DNA of 7,133 bases. Origin: Clostridiales bacterium (GTDB lineage: Bacteria > Bacillota > Clostridia > Saccharofermentanales > Saccharofermentanaceae). The position numbers were made by a program, and so were the translations under genes. This document shows, piece after piece, positions 1-6,712 of the stretch (the stretch's first letter is position 1; each line of letters starts with the position of its first letter). Below the pieces are notes generated by a model. It was not told where the DNA came from and searched no databases. It saw nothing but the letters and a program-made list of their open reading frames with translations. The stretch is taken from contig JAFGGR010000163.1 of the NCBI GenBank assembly GCA_016930475.1, positions 1 through 7,133 on the forward strand, given 5' to 3'.

Positions 1-1545
1 CATGCCCATTCCGGTTCGGGTCAGCGCCGTCGGCACCAAAGACGCACCCGCGAAGCAGGCCAGGAATATCAGGATCTGTACCGCGACATGGACCGGAGCA
101 TTCGAGGAAATCGTCAGATAAGCCCCGAGGATCAAAGCGATCTGGAACAAGAACACGACGACCCCGCTCACGGACAGAAATTGCCGGGAAGAGAGGGCGT
201 GGTAAACCAACAAGGCCATCGATGAAAAGACAAAATATATGAGAAAGTCCCAATAATTGCACATGGTGCAAAGTCCCAGAAGAGCCGCCGTTACAATGAT
301 CTCCGGCTTAAGGAGACATTTCAATTCGGCGCCGACCTTATCAAAAAAACGCTTGTGAAAATGAGTCTGATCCTCAAGATTGACCGGTGCATCGACAGGA
401 TCCGCGTGGGTATCGCGGAAGACAAACACAAAAAGAACGGCGATGATCAAAAGAACGATCATCATCGAAACGACGTGCGCGTGGAGGTCTCCAATCAGGT
501 ATGAATAGAAGGGGAATTCGTGGATCGTATAATCACCCTGTCGCAGAACGTTACCGGCTCCGTCCAAGAGTTTCAGATCCGGGTTGTGGCCGATGTAGCG
601 GGTGGAGTTCGGATAAAAGAAGGCGTCTGTTTTGCCGACTTCCGCGCCCAGCTTTTCGAAAAAGGAGAGCAACTTATTGCCGAAGTTCTTCTCATCGTAA
701 AAAAACGAGTGCGAGTTGCCAAAGAAGCACACGGCGAGCCCCGAGAGGATACCGGCACCGAATCGAGCTCCTTCCGGAGCGCGGAGGCCCTTCTTCATAG
801 CACCCTCGAAAACCATTTTCCCAAGAGAACATGCCGTTGAGAAGGCGATCGCGATGCCGGTGCACATGGAAAGCACATAGGCGATACCCGGCTTGATCCC
901 GTTGAGTTTGGTGATGAACGCATAAATATACTGGCCGTAATAATAATAGTTAATGCTTTCCCCGGCGAGCCAGGGGTCCGGGGCGGGTAAGGATTCCGTC
1001 CGCAAAAGTGCGTTCAGAAAGGCAAAATCCATAAATTTTTCTTCGCCGTTGATCTCGGGGAAAATACCTTTAATGAAGCACAGGATCAGGAGGATCGACG
1101 CGAAAAGCGCCTCGCTTCCGATCATCTCGATGACGTTTTCGGGCCGGGAAAGATTATCCAGGGCTTCCTTTCGAAGTCGAGGGAAGCCCCAACAAACGAC
1201 CGCGAGAAGGAGGATGCTTACGGATACCATCAGGCGCGAAAAGGGCAGAATTCCGAGATACGAAAACGTCCAGATAAAAAGAGACGAGAAGAGGATCCCG
1301 ATCGTCTTGGAAAAACCGTAGCCCTTGGTTCGAAAACCCGAAAAAAGATAAGATGTCAGCGGCAGTGCAGCCAGTCCGAAGATAAAAAGAGTCAGCCACC
1401 AAATAAAAAAGGCCATCGCGTCGCCGTAGCCGTTTTTGCCAAGGAACAAATACGAAAAGAGAAACACATAGACCGGCAGAAGCAGAGCCAGAATGATCGG
1501 AAGGGGTTTAATGGTCTTGTGCGCTGTCTTTTTGGAATCGGTCAT
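1..1545 (-). CDS. DUF2298 / Chlor_Arch_YYY family polytopic membrane protein (3' end cut off by window)
   Basis: The reading frame is open from ATG at 1545 to the window edge, giving 515 residues with no stop, so the C-terminal part is missing. Seen: about a dozen hydrophobic segments (roughly 16-35, 45-65, 80-118, 144-161, 207-235, 360-377, 415-450, 458-505) separated by conserved polar loops. These loops carry the hallmarks of the YYY family (PF10060 / TIGR03662): EKFMDFAFLNAL at 169-180, PDPWLAGE at 189-196, the name-giving NYYYYGQY at 199-206, a Y-x-x-S-T-R block at 311-316, HEFPFYSYLIGDLHAH at 342-357 and NYWDF at 430-434. Known: the family occurs in Chloroflexi, archaea and some Firmicutes and has no established activity. 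Acidic and His residues in extracytoplasmic-type loops recall GT-C glycosyltransferases, but that is inference. The start is supported by GGGAGGAG just upstream. It lies 121 bases after the oxidoreductase stop on the same strand and may be co-transcribed or use the weak promoter at 1603-1631. Confidence 0.88.
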   Translation of the reverse strand, partial: MTDSKKTAHKTIKPLPIILALLLPVYVFLFSYLFLGKNGYGDAMAFFIWWLTLFIFGLAALPLTSYLFSGFRTKGYGFSKTIGILFSSLFIWTFSYLGILPFSRLMVSVSILLLAVVCWGFPRLRKEALDNLSRPENVIEMIGSEALFASILLILCFIKGIFPEINGEEKFMDFAFLNALLRTESLPAPDPWLAGESINYYYYGQYIYAFITKLNGIKPGIAYVLSMCTGIAIAFSTACSLGKMVFEGAMKKGLRAPEGARFGAGILSGLAVCFFGNSHSFFYDEKNFGNKLLSFFEKLGAEVGKTDAFFYPNSTRYIGHNPDLKLLDGAGNVLRQGDYTIHEFPFYSYLIGDLHAHVVSMMIVLLIIAVLFVFVFRDTHADPVDAPVNLEDQTHFHKRFFDKVGAELKCLLKPEIIVTAALLGLCTMCNYWDFLIYFVFSSMALLVYHALSSRQFLSVSGVVVFLFQIALILGAYLTISSNAPVHVAVQILIFLACFAGASLVPTALTRTGMGM

Positions 1546-1602
1546 TTCTCCTCCCGGACGCTTGGGCTGTCTGTGATCATTAATAAATTCTCTTCCGAAG
1601 AT

Positions 1603-1631
1603 ATTTTATCATGAACGCCGCATGTTTCGAA
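1603..1631 (-). promoter_or_regulatory. Possible promoter for the YYY membrane-protein gene
   Basis: On the minus strand, TAAAAT (1603-1608) is preceded by TGA, giving an extended -10 (TGnTAAAAT). Seventeen bases further upstream lies TTCGAA (1626-1631), a poor -35 match (3 of 6). The predicted start near 1596 would leave a leader of about 50 bases ending in the strong Shine-Dalgarno before ATG 1545. The extended -10 is the main support. No terminator is visible between 1546 and 1666, so read-through from the upstream genes is equally possible. Confidence 0.35.
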
Positions 1632-1666
1632 TAGCCGCTAAGAATAAGGATCATTCGCTCCGGGGA

Positions 1667-2746
1667 TCAGTAGATCCTCTCAATGACTGTTCCGGTGTCC
1701 GGAAGGTAGGGTACCGAGACCGAGTCTTCGATCCTGTGCACCGTTTCGTTCGCCAGAGCGATGGTTGGATCCATGCGGTATTCGGCCGCTTCCCGGCCGT
1801 CGCTGATCATCGCCAGGCTACAGAGAAAAAGACCCGGCAGAGGAGCCGTCAGCGGCATTTCCGGTGAGGAGGTGGGCAGGGCGTAGCGCGTTCGTGTCAG
1901 ACGCCAGGTTTTGATGTCGCTTCGGAGCAACATTGGATTCAGCTTCTGAAGATGCTTAAAGAAGGCTTTGAAGACATCCGCGTCGGACTGGGTCCACATC
2001 GGGTGAGCGGTTTGAAAAGAGCCGCTGAGATATAGAATGTTCCCGCCGTATCGGCGCTCGCCGACCAGATTGGTGTGTTGTATCAGTCGCTGAAACGGAA
2101 AGTCCTCGCCGAACGGACGCGAAAAACACCCGGTGAACTGGCTTTTCATCACCAGAAGAAGGCTCATGTTCGCCTTATAGGTGATGTCCAAAAGCGGGTC
2201 GCGAAAGTCCGTAGGGAGGTCCAGATTGTGGGTGATGTGTGCCAGATTCCGGCAGGATCCGGTAAATAAAACGATGTCCGCATCCAGCACGATGGTCGTG
2301 CAGTCGGAAAGAACACAGGAAACGTGGTATTGACGCTTGTCCTCAATAGTCGCGTCGATATCCATGACGGTGTACCCGTAATAGATGATCCCGCCCTGGT
2401 CGGTGATCTCCTGTGATAATGCGCTGACGAGCGAGTGAAAACCTTTCTCGGGGTATCCGAGTTTTTTTCTTCCGGCGCGTCCGTACCAGTACGAATCGTA
2501 CCATGCGATGTCCTCGTGAAGACCCAGTTCTTTAAGGAGCGAAAGGACATTGCGGTCGCCCTTTCGGAGATGATGCGGAATCAACTCGATGTACTCGTGC
2601 CCGATGCGAACGGATGCCAACATTCCTCCGGGCGTCGAGTGCTGCTCGACGACCTGGACGCGAAAACCCCGCTGAGCAAGCCTTCTGGCACAGACCAGTC
2701 CGGTCAGACCGGCGCCGATGATGCAAACGGAAGTGCGATTGGGCAT
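1667..2746 (-). CDS. FAD-dependent oxidoreductase, amine-oxidase / UGM-like superfamily
   Basis: 359 residues, soluble, with no signal peptide. Seen: an N-terminal Rossmann dinucleotide-binding fold with IIGAGLTGLVCA (9-20), acidic E34 at the end of the second beta strand for ribose binding, and TPGGM (38-42). The pair HH at 58-59 follows, in the position of the conserved HH of UGM-like and protoporphyrinogen-oxidase-like proteins. A second FAD-contact region is at DADIVLFTG (155-163). The C-terminal part has LNPML (269-273), a TRTRYALP block (284-291) and PGLFLCSLAMI (304-314), matching the family's NP, R-x-x-YAxP and GLYLAN-type motifs. Known: these enzymes oxidise or isomerise carotenoids, porphyrinogens, amines or nucleotide sugars; the substrate here cannot be read off. 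The protein is shorter than the usual 420-450 residues because the segment after WYGRAGRKKLGY runs straight into PEKGFHSLVSAL. The start is set by AAAGGAG eight bases upstream and the TGATG overlap with the DUF1015 gene, implying coupled translation. Confidence 0.82.
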   Translation of the reverse strand: MPNRTSVCIIGAGLTGLVCARRLAQRGFRVQVVEQHSTPGGMLASVRIGHEYIELIPHHLRKGDRNVLSLLKELGLHEDIAWYDSYWYGRAGRKKLGYPEKGFHSLVSALSQEITDQGGIIYYGYTVMDIDATIEDKRQYHVSCVLSDCTTIVLDADIVLFTGSCRNLAHITHNLDLPTDFRDPLLDITYKANMSLLLVMKSQFTGCFSRPFGEDFPFQRLIQHTNLVGERRYGGNILYLSGSFQTAHPMWTQSDADVFKAFFKHLQKLNPMLLRSDIKTWRLTRTRYALPTSSPEMPLTAPLPGLFLCSLAMISDGREAAEYRMDPTIALANETVHRIEDSVSVPYLPDTGTVIERIY

Positions 2747-4074
2747 CAGTTTGACTCCTTTCGGAACTCGGTGATCATCCTGGCTTCCATATAATATCTC
2801 TTCTCCCTCGCGTGCCCCATCGAAAAGGTCTTGCGCGGGAAAACCCCGGCGTCGGAGATCGTTTGAAAGAACGAGTGCTTGGGCACGTCCGGTAAAATAA
2901 ACCCGATCGAATCCGGGCCGGTGAGCTTGCGAACGGCATCTTCTCCGTGGATATAGTCGACGCGCAGTGAATCGTCGCCGGCGATCACATCATCCAAAAA
3001 CATCTGAAGCGATCCGACCGGGAGCGGATGTGACGGTGCGGAGAGCGTCATCAGATGATCATCGGATCCGTTCGTCACGAGAATTTTCTGGGTCCAGTCG
3101 CCAACGTCCGGAGAGACCGCACCGGACAAAGGGCTCAGCGCAAAGCCGTTCTCGTTGAAGTAACGCGTCGCTTTTTCGCGAAAAGCCGAAAGAGTCAGGC
3201 CGAATACCACACGGTAGATCGGTTCAAAATCGAGACCCTCATCATGGATGTTGACCGCTTCCACAAGCGCGTAACGCGCCGGATGCAAGTCTTTTTCCTC
3301 GGCGGAAAGCTTGCCGCGGACATTCTCCCAATGCGCTTTTGCCGTCGCGAGGGAATGATTTCCGTCGCCGGCCGCAAAGAGAAAGCCGTCCCCGGATTTC
3401 TCGAAAAGCGCTGTCAGCGCGCGGACGATCGCTTCGGCGACGGGAGAGTCGGCTTCGCAATAGAAACCCTTCAAGTGACCGCCGTCCAACATCAGTTCCG
3501 TATCATAAACCGGGGAATTCCCGGATAAGGCATCGTAAGCCGGCTCGATCACGGTACGGTCCGGATCGTCGATCAGCACCATGATGTGCGGAAGCTCGAT
3601 CGATGCGTTCTCACGGATTCGGACGCGCGGAGGGATCCGAGAAAGAACCGTACCCTCTGTCGAGCGGATCGGTTCCCGGGTCCCGGGAGTGAAATCGTAT
3701 CGCTCCAGATCGAGCGCGAGCATCAGTCCTTTTCGGGAAGGCGCGTATGCGGTCTTACGATCGACGAGAATAAAGCCGGGCGGAAGGATCCGGAAGAGTC
3801 CCCGGCTCAGAAACTCGTCGATCGAGGCGTTGACGCGGTCGATTTTCGTTCCGATCTCGGATTCGGACAACGTCTCGAGAAAAACCTCGGGCAGGACCAT
3901 CCGAAGCGTCGAGGGCGCGTCGCCGACGATCTCTTCGGTCTCGTTCCAGTATTCCGGTTCGGAGGTGAATTGATCACAGGCGATGACCGACCAACGATAT
4001 AAATCAATTCCGGTCGCGGGGAGAAGGATCTCCGGAGCCGCAACCGGCAATTGGGAATTCAATCGAAAAAGCAT
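2746..4074 (-). CDS. DUF1015 family protein (COG4198)
   Basis: 442 residues, soluble, near the usual family length (about 410-440). Seen: the family's successive conserved blocks are all present. They are WSVIACDQFTSEPEYW (28-43), GDAPSTLR (51-58), LPEVFLE (61-67), EGTVLSRIPPRVRIRENA (140-157), ELPHIMVLIDDP (160-171), GDGNHSLATAK (236-246), DYIHGEDAV (373-381), FPRKTFSMG (412-420) and EKRYYMEAR (424-432). Known: DUF1015 (PF06245) is widespread in anaerobes and has no demonstrated function. Older automated annotations call some members SpoOJ/ParB-like. In some genomes it sits beside serine-biosynthesis genes, but not here. The start ATG follows GAGG eight bases upstream and the promoter at 4111-4139. 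The stop overlaps the next gene's ATG by one base (TGATG), and the downstream Shine-Dalgarno lies inside this gene's last codons, so it and the FAD oxidoreductase are probably made together. Confidence 0.9.
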   Translation of the reverse strand: MLFRLNSQLPVAAPEILLPATGIDLYRWSVIACDQFTSEPEYWNETEEIVGDAPSTLRMVLPEVFLETLSESEIGTKIDRVNASIDEFLSRGLFRILPPGFILVDRKTAYAPSRKGLMLALDLERYDFTPGTREPIRSTEGTVLSRIPPRVRIRENASIELPHIMVLIDDPDRTVIEPAYDALSGNSPVYDTELMLDGGHLKGFYCEADSPVAEAIVRALTALFEKSGDGFLFAAGDGNHSLATAKAHWENVRGKLSAEEKDLHPARYALVEAVNIHDEGLDFEPIYRVVFGLTLSAFREKATRYFNENGFALSPLSGAVSPDVGDWTQKILVTNGSDDHLMTLSAPSHPLPVGSLQMFLDDVIAGDDSLRVDYIHGEDAVRKLTGPDSIGFILPDVPKHSFFQTISDAGVFPRKTFSMGHAREKRYYMEARMITEFRKESN

Positions 4075-4110
4075 GAAATAACCTCATAAATCGTATAGAA
4101 TGTATCGGTT

Positions 4111-4139
4111 ATTGTATCACAGAAAGCCGGCCTTCTCCA
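4111..4139 (-). promoter_or_regulatory. Promoter for the DUF1015-oxidoreductase operon
   Basis: On the minus strand, TGGAGA (4134-4139, 4 of 6 to TTGACA) is followed after 17 bases by TACAAT (4111-4116, 5 of 6 to TATAAT). The predicted start is near 4104, about 30 bases before the ATG at 4074. Immediately upstream are two A-tracts on this strand: A8 at 4155-4162, about -51 to -58, and A7 at 4174-4180. The first is placed where a distal UP-element subsite would sit. Confidence 0.5.
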
Positions 4140-4142
4140 CGC

Positions 4143-4180
4143 CCGCGAGGGTAGTTTTTTTTACCTCGCGGAGTTTTTTT
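4143..4180 (+). terminator. Hairpin plus T-run, plus-strand orientation
   Basis: CCGCGAGG (4143-4150) and CCTCGCGG (4164-4171) form a perfect 8-bp G+C-rich stem around a T-rich loop. They are followed after AG by seven T (4174-4180). This is the textbook shape of a factor-independent terminator on the plus strand. On the minus strand, where both flanking genes lie, the stem is not followed by T. It would therefore stop antisense transcription entering the transporter gene rather than end the transporter mRNA. The same A/T tracts may instead act as upstream DNA for the promoter at 4111-4139. Confidence 0.5.
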
Positions 4181-4226
4181 AAATAATCATTGTGATATGT
4201 TCAGGAAAACGCCCGAAGCGATACAA

Positions 4227-5486
4227 TCAAGCCTTTGATGGGTCGCGCACCCGGTCGATCATCAAAAAGCATACGGTGAAGCAAATCAGGAAGAACAGTG
4301 CACCGATCGGGATCAGATTCAGCGAAATACGCTCCGAAATCGCCGCGACCAGGAGGGGCAGCATCGTGTAGCCGATATTGGCCATCCCGAGTTGATAGCC
4401 GATCGCGGTCGCGGACAGAGAGCCGAATCTCAAGGGCGTGTCCTGCATCACGCAAGGGAATATCGGCGCGAAACCCAATCCGATCAAGCCCATGCCGATC
4501 GGGCAAAGAACGGTCGTCTGAAGCGGCAGGATCAGAAGCACAAAACCAAGAAGGCTGATCCCGATGCCCGATTTGATCGCGGTGCCCGTCCCGATCTTTT
4601 CAACTATAAAACCAAACAGGATGCGGCCGCCGGTGATGCATCCGTAGTAGATCGCGACCCAAAGGCCGGCCGACTCCAACGAAACGCCGCGGGAAAAGCG
4701 TAAATACGTCGCGCTCCAGAAGCCGAGCACCGACTCGGCACCGACGTAGAAGAAAAAGGTGAGCATCGCGGCAAGAAGCCCGTGCTGTTTGAATATCAGC
4801 AAAAAACCGTTCCAGAATCGCCTGGGGAACGACGGCTTAACTCCGGGCTTTTCGGCGATCGCGGGCGCTGTCTCGCTCGTAGCGTTTTCTTCTTTCCCGA
4901 CCTTCGGTTCGGAAGCGGTCCGTGCGCCCTTTCCTTCGATCTTCCTCCATTCGGGAAGCGTGACGAAGAACAGAACAGCGAGACTCAACTGGATCACTGC
5001 TACGATCAGGAACCCGTTGTTCCAGCGATTCGTCCACAGGATCGCGTAGGTCATGATCACCGGCCCGATCGATGCGCCGATCCCCCAGAAGGCGTGGAGC
5101 CAGTTCATATGCCGCGACGTCAGGTTCTTGGATACGAAATGATTGAGCGAAGAGTCGACTCCGCCGGCACCGAGTCCGTGCGGGATGCTGAAGATAACAA
5201 GCATCGGAAAAACCGTCGAAACGGAAAAGCCGAAGATCGCGATACCGGTCAGCATACAGCTGAAAAGGATCATTTTTCCGGTTCCGATCCGCTTGAGAAT
5301 ATGCCCGCTCGAAAAGGAAGAGATCGTCGCGCCTACGGTGCCGAGTACGCTCATGAAGCCGGCAGCGGTCATCGGCAGATCGAACTGCATTCGGATCTCC
5401 GGCCATGCAATACCCATTAAGCCGTCCGGTAAACCCAGACTGATGTACGCAAGGTAAATCAAAACCAGAAGCAGAAGAGAAACCAT
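4227..5486 (-). CDS. Major facilitator superfamily (MFS) transporter
   Basis: 419 residues from ATG 5486, with about 12 hydrophobic helices in two six-helix halves. A charged loop of about 45 residues (roughly 179-225, rich in E and K) lies between the halves. Seen: GLPDGLMGIAWP (18-29) in helix 1; RIGTGK (66-71) in the loop after helix 2; NWLHAFWGIGASIGP (128-142), the LHAxxGxGAxxGP signature of the FucP/FHS-like and related sugar-type MFS branch; and FAPIFPCVMQDTP (339-351). Known: MFS proteins are proton- or solute-coupled importers or exporters; substrate cannot be assigned. The frame stays open upstream to a GTG at 5633 and ATGs at 5609 and 5540. None of these has a Shine-Dalgarno, and all lie in or at the edge of the strong promoter at 5544-5572. 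ATG 5486 has AAAGGA ten bases upstream and starts directly at helix 1, as usual for the family. It is divergent from the WYL regulator, which probably controls it. Confidence 0.9.
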   Translation of the reverse strand: MVSLLLLVLIYLAYISLGLPDGLMGIAWPEIRMQFDLPMTAAGFMSVLGTVGATISSFSSGHILKRIGTGKMILFSCMLTGIAIFGFSVSTVFPMLVIFSIPHGLGAGGVDSSLNHFVSKNLTSRHMNWLHAFWGIGASIGPVIMTYAILWTNRWNNGFLIVAVIQLSLAVLFFVTLPEWRKIEGKGARTASEPKVGKEENATSETAPAIAEKPGVKPSFPRRFWNGFLLIFKQHGLLAAMLTFFFYVGAESVLGFWSATYLRFSRGVSLESAGLWVAIYYGCITGGRILFGFIVEKIGTGTAIKSGIGISLLGFVLLILPLQTTVLCPIGMGLIGLGFAPIFPCVMQDTPLRFGSLSATAIGYQLGMANIGYTMLPLLVAAISERISLNLIPIGALFFLICFTVCFLMIDRVRDPSKA

Positions 5487-5496
5487 CGCCGTAAGA

Positions 5497-5502
5497 TCCT
5501 TT
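5497..5502 (-). promoter_or_regulatory. Ribosome binding site deciding the MFS start
   Basis: AAAGGA on the minus strand, ten bases before ATG 5486. It is the only Shine-Dalgarno-like site before any in-frame start of this gene that also lies downstream of the predicted transcription start (about 5537). It therefore favours the 419-residue product over longer versions starting at 5540, 5609 or 5633. Confidence 0.6.
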
Positions 5503-5543
5503 ATATGCGCAACAAAGCTGTCGGTAAAAATTCGATCCATTGA

Positions 5544-5572
5544 ATTATGGACGCTCGGAGAGACTCCGTCAA
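5544..5572 (-). promoter_or_regulatory. Strong SigA-type promoter of the MFS gene
   Basis: On the minus strand, TTGACG (5567-5572, 5 of 6) is followed by an exact 17-base spacer and CATAAT (5544-5549, 5 of 6). This is the best promoter match in the window. The predicted start is near 5537, giving a leader of about 50 bases to ATG 5486. Confidence 0.68.
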
Positions 5573-5577
5573 GAGTC
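5556..5577. promoter_or_regulatory. Overlapping inverted repeats over the MFS -35 (candidate operator)
   Basis: Two perfect short dyads overlap here: GACTC-N6-GAGTC (5562-5577), whose central six bases are exactly the -35 hexamer, and CGGAG-AGA-CTCCG (5556-5568) reaching into the spacer. A protein bound here would block the MFS promoter. The divergent WYL regulator is the obvious candidate. The arms are only five bases each, so chance is not excluded. Confidence 0.35.
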
Positions 5578-5625
5578 CGGGAAAGCCTTCGTGAATATTG
5601 AAAAGTCATCGGACAGAGTCGCCAG

Positions 5626-5633
5626 GTGTACAC
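5626..5633. promoter_or_regulatory. GTGTACAC palindrome upstream of the WYL gene
   Basis: A perfect 8-bp palindrome about 30 bases upstream of the WYL -10. With the imperfect dyad at 5642-5655 it shares the ACACT core, repeated in direct orientation 12 bases apart (5630-5634 and 5642-5646). Either or both could be autoregulatory sites. Confidence 0.25.
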
Positions 5634-5641
5634 TCAAAGGG

Positions 5642-5661
5642 ACACTAAGTTGTGTTATGAT
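5642..5661 (+). promoter_or_regulatory. Promoter of the WYL regulator gene with overlapping dyad
   Basis: TATGAT (5656-5661, 5 of 6) is preceded by TGT, giving an extended -10 (TGnTATGAT). There is no good -35 at 16-18 bases; the best is CTCAAA (3 of 6), consistent with extended -10 promoters. The imperfect palindrome ACACTAAGTTGTGT (5642-5655) abuts the -10. The predicted start near 5668 leaves about 32 bases to ATG 5700. Confidence 0.48.
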
Positions 5662-5687
5662 CGAAAATAAAGGAAGTGATCGGTTCT

Positions 5688-5694
5688 AAGGAGG
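5688..5694 (+). promoter_or_regulatory. Ribosome binding site deciding the WYL regulator start
   Basis: A perfect AAGGAGG five bases before ATG 5700. It favours this ATG over the in-frame GTG at 5676, which would place the Shine-Dalgarno inside the coding region. Confidence 0.8.
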
Positions 5695-5699
5695 ACGTT

Positions 5700-6692
5700 A
5701 TGGCGGGAAACGAACATTCAAGAGCCAAAATGCTTCACATTTTAAGGCTGTTGTATCAGCACTCCGACGACGAACGCGGCGTGACGATGGCGGAGATACT
5801 GGCGTATCTGGAGACAAACGGAGTTGCGGCGGAGCGCAAGTCGATCTACCGGGATATCGCAATGCTCAGAGAGTGCGGGATCGAGATCGAGAAGAATTGT
5901 CGCAAGCCGGTCGAATACTGTCTGATGAATCGAGCGTTTGACATCGCCGAGCTGAGGCTTCTGGCCGACGCCGTACAATCCGCCAACTTTATATCCGAAG
6001 CGATGACCGAGAATTTACTTCGAAAAATAGAGACGCTGACCAGCTCCAGAAGCGCCGGTATCCTGAAACGGCAGGTGCATTTTGCCGGGCGGGTAAAGAC
6101 GCAGAACGAGCACGTGCGCTATACGACGGCGACGATCCAGGAAGCGATCCACGAGGGACGCCGCATTCACTTCAAATATATGGATTATGACTTGAGCAAA
6201 GGGATATGTCCGCGCCGCGGAGGTTCGGCGTATGAAGTCAGTCCGTACTCGCTCGTTTGGAACGACGACAATTACTATTTGGTCGGCTATTATGAGCGCC
6301 GCGGACAGATTAACGTTTTTCGCGTGGATCGGATGAAAGCGGTCGAGAAGGCCGATTTAGCGGTGGATCCACAGCCGAAGGATTTCAGTCTGTCGGACTT
6401 TATCGAGACAAAGTTCGGGATGTACGGAGGGGAACGCGTCGGTCTGGATCTTCGATTCACCAACGACCTGATCAATCCGGTCCTGGACCGGTTCGGTATG
6501 AAGATTCCGATCATACGCGACGACGACGAGCATTTTATCGCGCATGTCGAAGCGTCGATCAGCCCGGTGTTCTTTTCGTGGATATTCCAGTTCGGGGATC
6601 GGGCGCAGATCGTGAAGCCCGCCCGGATCGCCGAAGACTATGTCGCTTTCCTGACATCAACGCTGGAGCGCATGAAGCAGGTCATGGAATAA
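5700..6692 (+). CDS. WYL-domain helix-turn-helix transcriptional regulator
   Basis: 330 residues, the usual size of the YafY/DeoR-like WYL family. Seen: an N-terminal winged helix-turn-helix (about 8-75) with the recognition-helix run ERKSIYRDIAMLRECGIEIE (45-64), typical of HTH_11-type DNA binding. A linker follows, then a WYL domain (about 140-225) containing YEVSPYSLVWNDDNYYLVGY (178-197) and FRVDRM (207-212). A C-terminal WCX domain (about 245-325) contains VEASISPVFFSWIFQFG (283-299). The tryptophan of the name-giving W-Y-L is Y in this protein (YYL, 192-194), a common variant. Known: WYL domains bind ligands, often nucleic acid or nucleotide, and control neighbouring genes. Inference: it regulates the divergent MFS gene and itself through the dyads in 5556-5655. 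No terminator is seen after its stop before the alaS promoter. Confidence 0.92.
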   Translation: MAGNEHSRAKMLHILRLLYQHSDDERGVTMAEILAYLETNGVAAERKSIYRDIAMLRECGIEIEKNCRKPVEYCLMNRAFDIAELRLLADAVQSANFISEAMTENLLRKIETLTSSRSAGILKRQVHFAGRVKTQNEHVRYTTATIQEAIHEGRRIHFKYMDYDLSKGICPRRGGSAYEVSPYSLVWNDDNYYLVGYYERRGQINVFRVDRMKAVEKADLAVDPQPKDFSLSDFIETKFGMYGGERVGLDLRFTNDLINPVLDRFGMKIPIIRDDDEHFIAHVEASISPVFFSWIFQFGDRAQIVKPARIAEDYVAFLTSTLERMKQVME

Positions 6693-6712
6693 ATCGTTTC
6701 GCGCTCGTGTTA

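Noticed and set aside
1542..1580. A 12-codon ORF (MITDSPSVREEK) whose TGA overlaps the YYY gene ATG as ATGA, resembling a coupled leader peptide.
   Set aside because: It has only a weak, distant purine run (GGAAGAG) before its ATG, and its second half is simply the Shine-Dalgarno of the next gene. This length is expected by chance.
3055..3528. Long plus-strand open frame (157 codons) opposite the DUF1015 gene, with others at 3581-4002 and 4782-5420.
   Set aside because: They are antisense shadows of well-supported minus-strand genes. Their products are rich in R, S and G with no recognisable motif, and they lack ribosome sites.
4206..4222. Possible minus-strand terminator just after the MFS stop (CGC-TTCGG-GCG followed by TTTT).
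   Set aside because: A three-base-pair stem with four T is too weak to call.
5487..5633. N-terminal extension of the MFS protein by 49 residues from a GTG at 5633.
   Set aside because: No Shine-Dalgarno is present, the added residues are not membrane-like or conserved-looking, and the extension runs through the TTGACG-17-CATAAT promoter.
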